A stretch of 30,746 bases of DNA, from the NCBI GenBank assembly GCA_964511405.1, contig CAZEFK010000075.1, positions 1 to 30,746 on the forward strand, in the 5' to 3' direction. Numbering within the stretch: the stretch's first letter is position 1; the number at the start of each line of letters is the position of its first letter. Below, one piece after another: positions 27,911 to 30,746 of the stretch. The stretch comes from CAZEFK01 sp964511405. GTDB lineage: Bacteria > Pseudomonadota > Alphaproteobacteria > Elsterales > Elsteraceae. Made by a program: the position numbers and the translations under genes. The notes below the pieces were generated by a model that was not told the origin of the DNA, did no database searches, and saw nothing but the letters and a program-made list of their open reading frames with translations.

Positions 27911-28327
27911 TTAGCGCCCGGCCAGCTTGGCGACGGTGGCATGCAGGCCGTCGTCGCGGATCCGGGGCCGCAGCGCGTCCAGGAGGATCGCGAGCCGGCG
28001 CGCCTCGCCGTCGAGGAAAGCCGTGCGCGCGGTCGGCTCTGCCACCGCCATGGCGTCGGCCAGTGCCGGTCCGGTGCAGCGCGAGGGCGTGCCGCCCAGG
28101 CCGCGCACCAGGGCTGCCAAGTGCCGCATCGCCGCGACGGCGCGGGCGCTGCGGCCGGCGCGGAGGTCGGCCGGCACGGAGCGCAGCCCGCGGGCGATGG
28201 CGCGCTCGGCCTCCAGCACTTGGTTGAGGGCGGCGATCAGCTCGGCTCGGGGCGCAAAGCCCATGTAGGCGTCGTCGGCCTCGCCGGCCCAGCAGACGGG
28301 CGAACTGGGCGGCGGATCGCGGGTCAC
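27911..28327 (-). CDS. Small helical protein, DUF6306/ferritin-like
   Basis: A 138-residue protein. SSPVCWAGEADDAYMGFAPRA, followed by ELIAALNQVLEAERAIARGL, resembles a family I recall as DUF6306, four-helix proteins with ferritin-like character. DDGLHATVAKLAG closes the domain. No biochemical role is known to me. The frame is open to 28390, but I chose the GTG at 28327, which has GGAGG ten bases upstream and begins just before the conserved block. A different frame is also open across the region, but its arginine- and proline-rich product looks spurious. It lies 64 bases from the AraC start and is divergent from the sensor kinase. Confidence 0.7.
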   Translation of the reverse strand: MTRDPPPSSPVCWAGEADDAYMGFAPRAELIAALNQVLEAERAIARGLRSVPADLRAGRSARAVAAMRHLAALVRGLGGTPSRCTGPALADAMAVAEPTARTAFLDGEARRLAILLDALRPRIRDDGLHATVAKLAGR

Positions 28328-28480
28328 GGCGGCGTGTCCTCCAGGACCTCGGCCAGGGCGACCGCATTGTAGTGCCGCGGCACGGCCCAAAGTAAAGGCG
28401 TGCGCACAGGTATCCAGGAGTTGTGCCAGGCGCTAGACTGCGGCACACGCAGATTTGGCCATCGCCGAGGGACGGCGCCG

Positions 28481-30746
28481 ATGAGAGTCCTCGCCGACCT
28501 GAAGGTCCGCCGCAAATTGATGATTGCGCTCAGTCCGCTGGCCGTGATCGTGGTCGCGGCGCTCGTCTATTCGACATTGCATTGGCAGCGGACAGACGAT
28601 CGATATAGCAACCTTATACAGAACGACGTGCACTCGCTGTGGATGCTGACCGAGGCCGGCGGCGAGGCCGCGCGCTTCGGACAGTCGCTATACAAGCAGG
28701 TCGCCGAAAGCGACGCCGGCAAGCGGGGCCTGATCAATGACGAGCTGGACCGGCAGGCCGGCGAGTTCCGCAACCTGATCGCCCTGGTCGTGCGCAAGAG
28801 CCCGGAGCTGTCGAAGTCCCTGGCGTCCACCTTGGACATCTTCGACCAAGCGGTTGCCGATTCCCGGTTCGCTCGGGCCGCGGTGCTGGATGGCAGTCCC
28901 GATCGCGCCGCGGCCCTGATGCGCGACAGCGTCGATCCGCGTCTGCTGGAGGTGCGTCAGGCGCTGGTCGACATCGCCGACAGCCTCGACCGGTCGATCG
29001 ACGGCCGGTCGGACCGCCTGACGGCCCTGACCCGGCAGGATATCGCGGTCACCTGGATCGTCGTCGGTCTCGGCCTGGCGGCGTCGTTTGCGCTGGCGCT
29101 GTTCATCATCCAGACCGAGGTGGTGCGTGTACTGCTACGCCTGCGCGATAGCATCCGCGATGTCGCCGCCGGCCGGCTCGATCGAGCCATCCCCTATGCC
29201 GCGCGGCGCGACGAGGCCGGCGAGATCAGCCGGGCGCTGCGGACCCTGCAGCGGGGCGCCATCGAGCGCGAGACCCAGGCCTGGGTCACGGCGGAGGTCG
29301 CGGCGATCGGCGCGAACCTGCAGTCGGCCGGCGACTTCCCCGAGTTCGCGGCCCGGCTCCTGTCGCCGCTGGCGCGGTCGTTGGCGCTGCACTATGGCGC
29401 GCTCTACATCGCCGACGCTGCGGGCGAGCGGTTCACGTCGGTCGGCGGCTTCGCGACGGGCCCGGCCGACGAGCCGCGGAGCTTCGGGCGCGGCGAAGGG
29501 CTGGTCGGTCAAGCCGCGGTCGAGCGGCGGATGCTGGCGGCGGCGCCGGCAGCATCCGACGGTCCCTGGGTCCGTGCCGGCGCCGGATCGTTCGTGCCCC
29601 ACCGGCTGCTGCTGGTGCCGGTGGCGAGCCACGACCGGGTGACCGCTGTCATCGAGCTGGCGCCGGCCGAGCCCCTGGCGGACCGCCAGCAGGCGCTGCT
29701 CGACGCGTTGCTGCCGGTGGTGGCGCTGAACATCGACGTGCTGTCGGGGGCGTTGGAGACGCGCAAGCTCCTGGAGCAGACGCAGCTGCAGGCGGCGTCG
29801 TTGGCGACCTCGGAGCGGCAGCTGATGGCCCGGCAGTCCGAGCTGGAGGCGCTGAACGAGGCCATGGCGGCGCAAGGCCGCGTGCTCGAGGCCCAGGCTG
29901 CGGAGCTGCAGACGGAGCGCGAGCATCTGCAGGCGGTCCTCGACACCGCGCCTGTGGCGGTCGGGATTACCCGCGACAGCGTGCTGCGCTACGCCAACCA
30001 GACCCATAGCGCGCTGATCGCCCTCAAGGTCGGCGACACGGCCCGCGACATGTATGTCGATCCCGAGGATCGCGCCCGGGTGCTGGCGGCGATCGCGCGC
30101 GACGGCCGGGCGCTCGGGATCGAGCTCGAGGCCTATGCGCCCGACGGCGACACCCGCAGCCTGCTGGCCAACTACGTCGCGCTGGAGCGAAACGGCGCCA
30201 CCGAGATCCTGGCCTGGATGGTCGACATCTCCGAGCGTAAGCAGGCCGAGGCCGAGCTGCGCCGCGCCAAGGAGGCGGTCGAGGAGGCGCTGGCCCAGCA
30301 GCGCGCGATCCTGGACACGTCGCTGCACGGCATCGCGCTGGTCGGCAACCGCCGCTTCCGCACCTGCAACCCGGCCCTGGACCGCATGTTCGGCTATGAG
30401 TCGGGCGAGCTGATCGGGCGGCCGATCGCCACGGTCTGGACCTCGGAGGCCGAGTTCCAGGATGCGGTGGCCCGCATCTATCCCCGGATCCTGCAAGGCG
30501 CCACCGTCGACGAGGAGATCGAGCTGGTGCGCAAGGACGGCACGCGGTTCTGGAGCCGGATGTCGATCAGCGCGCTCGACACGACCGATTCGGCCAAGGG
30601 CGCGGTCGCCGTGTTCGAGGACATCACCGAGCGCCGGCGCGCCGCCCAGGCGCTGGTCCGGGCCAAGGAGCTGGCCGAGGACGCCGCGCGCATGAAGTCG
30701 GACTTCCTGGCCAACATGAGCCTCGAGATCCGCACGCCGATGAACG
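28481..30746 (+). CDS. Membrane sensor histidine kinase, N-terminal part, with altered H-box
   Basis: The first 755 residues of a sensor kinase that runs off the window. Membrane helix 1 is about residues 13-33, a periplasmic helical domain follows (34-186), and membrane helix 2 is 188-212. HAMP (about 213-265) and GAF (about 270-425) precede a coiled coil (LEQTQLQAASLATSERQLMA). Two PAS domains follow (about 490-605, ending AWMVDISERKQAE, and about 610-715, ending VFEDITERRRA). The HisKA start KSDFLANMSLEIRTPMN has Leu748 (CTC) where the family has the phosphorylated His (MSHEIRTPMN). Unless this is a base error, autophosphorylation at this site is lost. The 5' end has lower GC (about 47% in 28561-28620). 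A GAGGGA site precedes the ATG. Confidence 0.9.
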   Translation, partial: MRVLADLKVRRKLMIALSPLAVIVVAALVYSTLHWQRTDDRYSNLIQNDVHSLWMLTEAGGEAARFGQSLYKQVAESDAGKRGLINDELDRQAGEFRNLIALVVRKSPELSKSLASTLDIFDQAVADSRFARAAVLDGSPDRAAALMRDSVDPRLLEVRQALVDIADSLDRSIDGRSDRLTALTRQDIAVTWIVVGLGLAASFALALFIIQTEVVRVLLRLRDSIRDVAAGRLDRAIPYAARRDEAGEISRALRTLQRGAIERETQAWVTAEVAAIGANLQSAGDFPEFAARLLSPLARSLALHYGALYIADAAGERFTSVGGFATGPADEPRSFGRGEGLVGQAAVERRMLAAAPAASDGPWVRAGAGSFVPHRLLLVPVASHDRVTAVIELAPAEPLADRQQALLDALLPVVALNIDVLSGALETRKLLEQTQLQAASLATSERQLMARQSELEALNEAMAAQGRVLEAQAAELQTEREHLQAVLDTAPVAVGITRDSVLRYANQTHSALIALKVGDTARDMYVDPEDRARVLAAIARDGRALGIELEAYAPDGDTRSLLANYVALERNGATEILAWMVDISERKQAEAELRRAKEAVEEALAQQRAILDTSLHGIALVGNRRFRTCNPALDRMFGYESGELIGRPIATVWTSEAEFQDAVARIYPRILQGATVDEEIELVRKDGTRFWSRMSISALDTTDSAKGAVAVFEDITERRRAAQALVRAKELAEDAARMKSDFLANMSLEIRTPMN

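Noticed and set aside
27825..28448. Alternative 207-residue frame across the DUF6306-like gene
   Set aside because: The product is Arg/Pro-rich and low complexity; the other frame shows a conserved-looking helical protein and a ribosome binding site.

Overview
The window comes from a high-GC proteobacterium, most likely an alphaproteobacterium of the Rhodospirillales/Rhizobiales kind. Codon third positions are mostly G or C. Genes are tightly packed with stop/start overlaps, and the gene set (PHB acetoacetyl-CoA reductase, CUT1 sugar transporter, GMC oxidoreductases, long Lhr helicase) fits a metabolically versatile soil or plant-associated organism. The species cannot be named from the sequence. 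I see no tRNA, rRNA, CRISPR array, insertion sequence or phage gene.

Bases 1-2476: the 3' end of an acetoacetyl-CoA reductase gene (phbB) converges on a methyl-accepting chemotaxis protein gene, with a GC-rich hairpin between them.

Bases 2539-14440: a leftward, almost gapless catabolic locus. In transcription order it holds a LacI-family regulator, a Gfo/Idh/MocA dehydrogenase, a YdiF-type CoA-transferase, an enoyl-CoA hydratase, a GtsA-like sugar-binding protein, two CUT1 permeases, a MalK/UgpC-type ATPase and two GMC flavoprotein oxidoreductases. Six junctions are 4-base stop/start overlaps or gaps of 10 bases or less, and one (binding protein to permease) carries a perfect 28-base palindrome. 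The regulator has a clear control region: a promoter whose -10 overlaps a 12-base palindrome, with a near-identical second copy 63 bp upstream. The same palindrome occurs inside the last GMC gene of the locus. The locus looks like one regulon for uptake, oxidation and CoA-dependent breakdown of an unidentified sugar-like substrate.

Bases 14588-20542: a class I glutamine amidotransferase-like protein, a Nuc-type phospholipase-D lipoprotein and a likely 50-residue small protein run leftward. The full-length Lhr helicase (1412 aa) runs rightward.

Bases 20547-24635: a fatty-acid/acyl-CoA module. An acyl-CoA dehydrogenase diverges from an AMP-forming acyl-CoA ligase and a MerR-type regulator, which overlap each other by 14 bases. 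The shared control region is AT-rich and carries two AAAGT/ACTTT dyads and a further half-site.

Bases 24626-25251: a lower-GC two-gene cassette with a MNT-type nucleotidyltransferase and a 73-residue unknown protein joined by a TTGA overlap. Bases 25390-28327: an AlaX-type tRNA editing protein, an EamA transporter, an AraC regulator overlapping it tail to tail, and a small ferritin-like/DUF6306-like protein. Bases 28481 to the end: the N-terminal 755 residues of a membrane sensor kinase (HAMP, GAF, two PAS, HisKA) in which the phosphoacceptor histidine of the H-box reads as leucine.
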